Source of the DNA: Streptomyces xantholiticus
GTDB taxonomy: Bacteria; Actinomycetota; Actinomycetes; Streptomycetales; Streptomycetaceae
Length of the DNA: 57,173 nucleotides
Assembly (NCBI RefSeq): GCF_014651015.1
Contig: NZ_BMWB01000034.1
Coordinates: forward strand, 1-57,173
Direction: 5' to 3'
Shown piece after piece: positions 57,086 through 57,173 of the stretch (positions are counted from its first letter, which is position 1; each line of letters starts with the position of its first letter). Both the position numbers and the translations under genes were made by a program. The notes under the pieces were generated by a model that was not told where the DNA came from, searched no databases, and saw only the letters and a list, made by a program, of their open reading frames with translations.

Positions 57086-57173
57086 TCGGCAGCGCTTGTC
57101 GTAGAAGAAGGGGCCGGAGCCGTCCCTTAGGTTCTAGTGGTCGTCGCAACACCCCAGTTCAAGGGGTGCGATG
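57086..57173 (+). other. 3' end of window, incomplete
   Basis: These 88 bases follow the catalase stop. A small dyad, CACCCC at 57150-57155 with GGGGTG at 57163-57168, is followed by an ATG at the last three bases, which might begin another gene. Nothing can be assigned. Confidence 0.3.

Noticed and set aside
57110..57173. The end of an insertion sequence at the window edge
   Set aside because: A small dyad and an ATG are present, but too little sequence remains to support a transposase or terminal repeat.

Overview
The window is high-GC DNA with GTG, TTG and possibly CTG starts. Its gene content (wblC/WhiB7 with an AT-hook, AdnAB, mycoredoxin, DUF3107, UPF0182, AIM24/TerD proteins) points to the chromosomal core of a Streptomyces or close relative. 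I see no mobile element, rRNA operon or CRISPR array. The gene order strongly recalls the Mycobacterium tuberculosis block from about Rv3193c to Rv3211 (recalled, not checked): DEAD-box helicase, ferritin-like protein, DUF3107, TetR, DUF3152, MoeZ, ATL, AdnA, AdnB, NudC, mycoredoxin, UvrD2, WhiB7, AarF kinase-like protein, DUF2342 metalloprotease, YlbL and UPF0182. Actinomycete-specific sets of genes are inserted into that scaffold.

Layout. 1-7.4 kb: a DEAD-box RNA helicase cut by the window edge, a ferritin-like protein, a small membrane protein, DUF3107, a TetR regulator with an unusual four-unit repeat array in front of it, an acidic hypothetical protein, an alpha/beta hydrolase and a DUF3152 zincin-like protein. 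7.6-12.7 kb: a tightly packed set of a PelF-like DUF3492 glycosyltransferase, an 8-TM protein, an NAD-dependent epimerase and a spherulin-4-like protein, which together look like an extracellular aminosugar-polymer cassette. 12.7-20 kb: MoeZ, then on the minus strand two tandem lipoprotein tripeptidyl-aminopeptidase-like hydrolases and a flippase-like protein with an embedded degenerate kinase domain.

20-34.6 kb is a genome-maintenance block: alkyltransferase-like protein, AdnA, a repeat-rich lipoprotein, AdnB, an M20 dipeptidase, NudC, mycoredoxin-1 and UvrD2, giving three UvrD-family helicases in 14 kb. 34.6-36.2 kb is the wblC (WhiB7) antibiotic-resistance regulator. Its leader contains an AT-rich WhiB7-type promoter, a 108-codon upstream ORF, an intrinsic terminator and a competing antiterminator arm readable directly from the sequence. 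36.2-43 kb: an AarF/ABC1 kinase, an orphan ThiF-like protein resembling RiPP cyclodehydratase partners, a SprT/YgjP-type metallopeptidase and three consecutive AIM24 proteins, the first fused to TerD.

43-57 kb: Nudix hydrolase, DUF2342 metalloprotease, a tail-anchored SDR, MoaE, a 58-aa membrane protein, the YlbL PDZ-Lon protease, a PPA1309 protein and UPF0182. Two identical initiator tRNA genes then flank a Sel1-repeat protein, followed by a divergent Fur-family regulator and catalase pair. About ten genes across the window have a -10-like hexamer ending 6-7 nt before the start codon, so leaderless transcription appears common here. The most interesting items are the wblC attenuator, the Pel-like cassette, the pseudokinase-flippase fusion, the orphan cyclodehydratase-like ThiF protein and the TerD-AIM24 trio.
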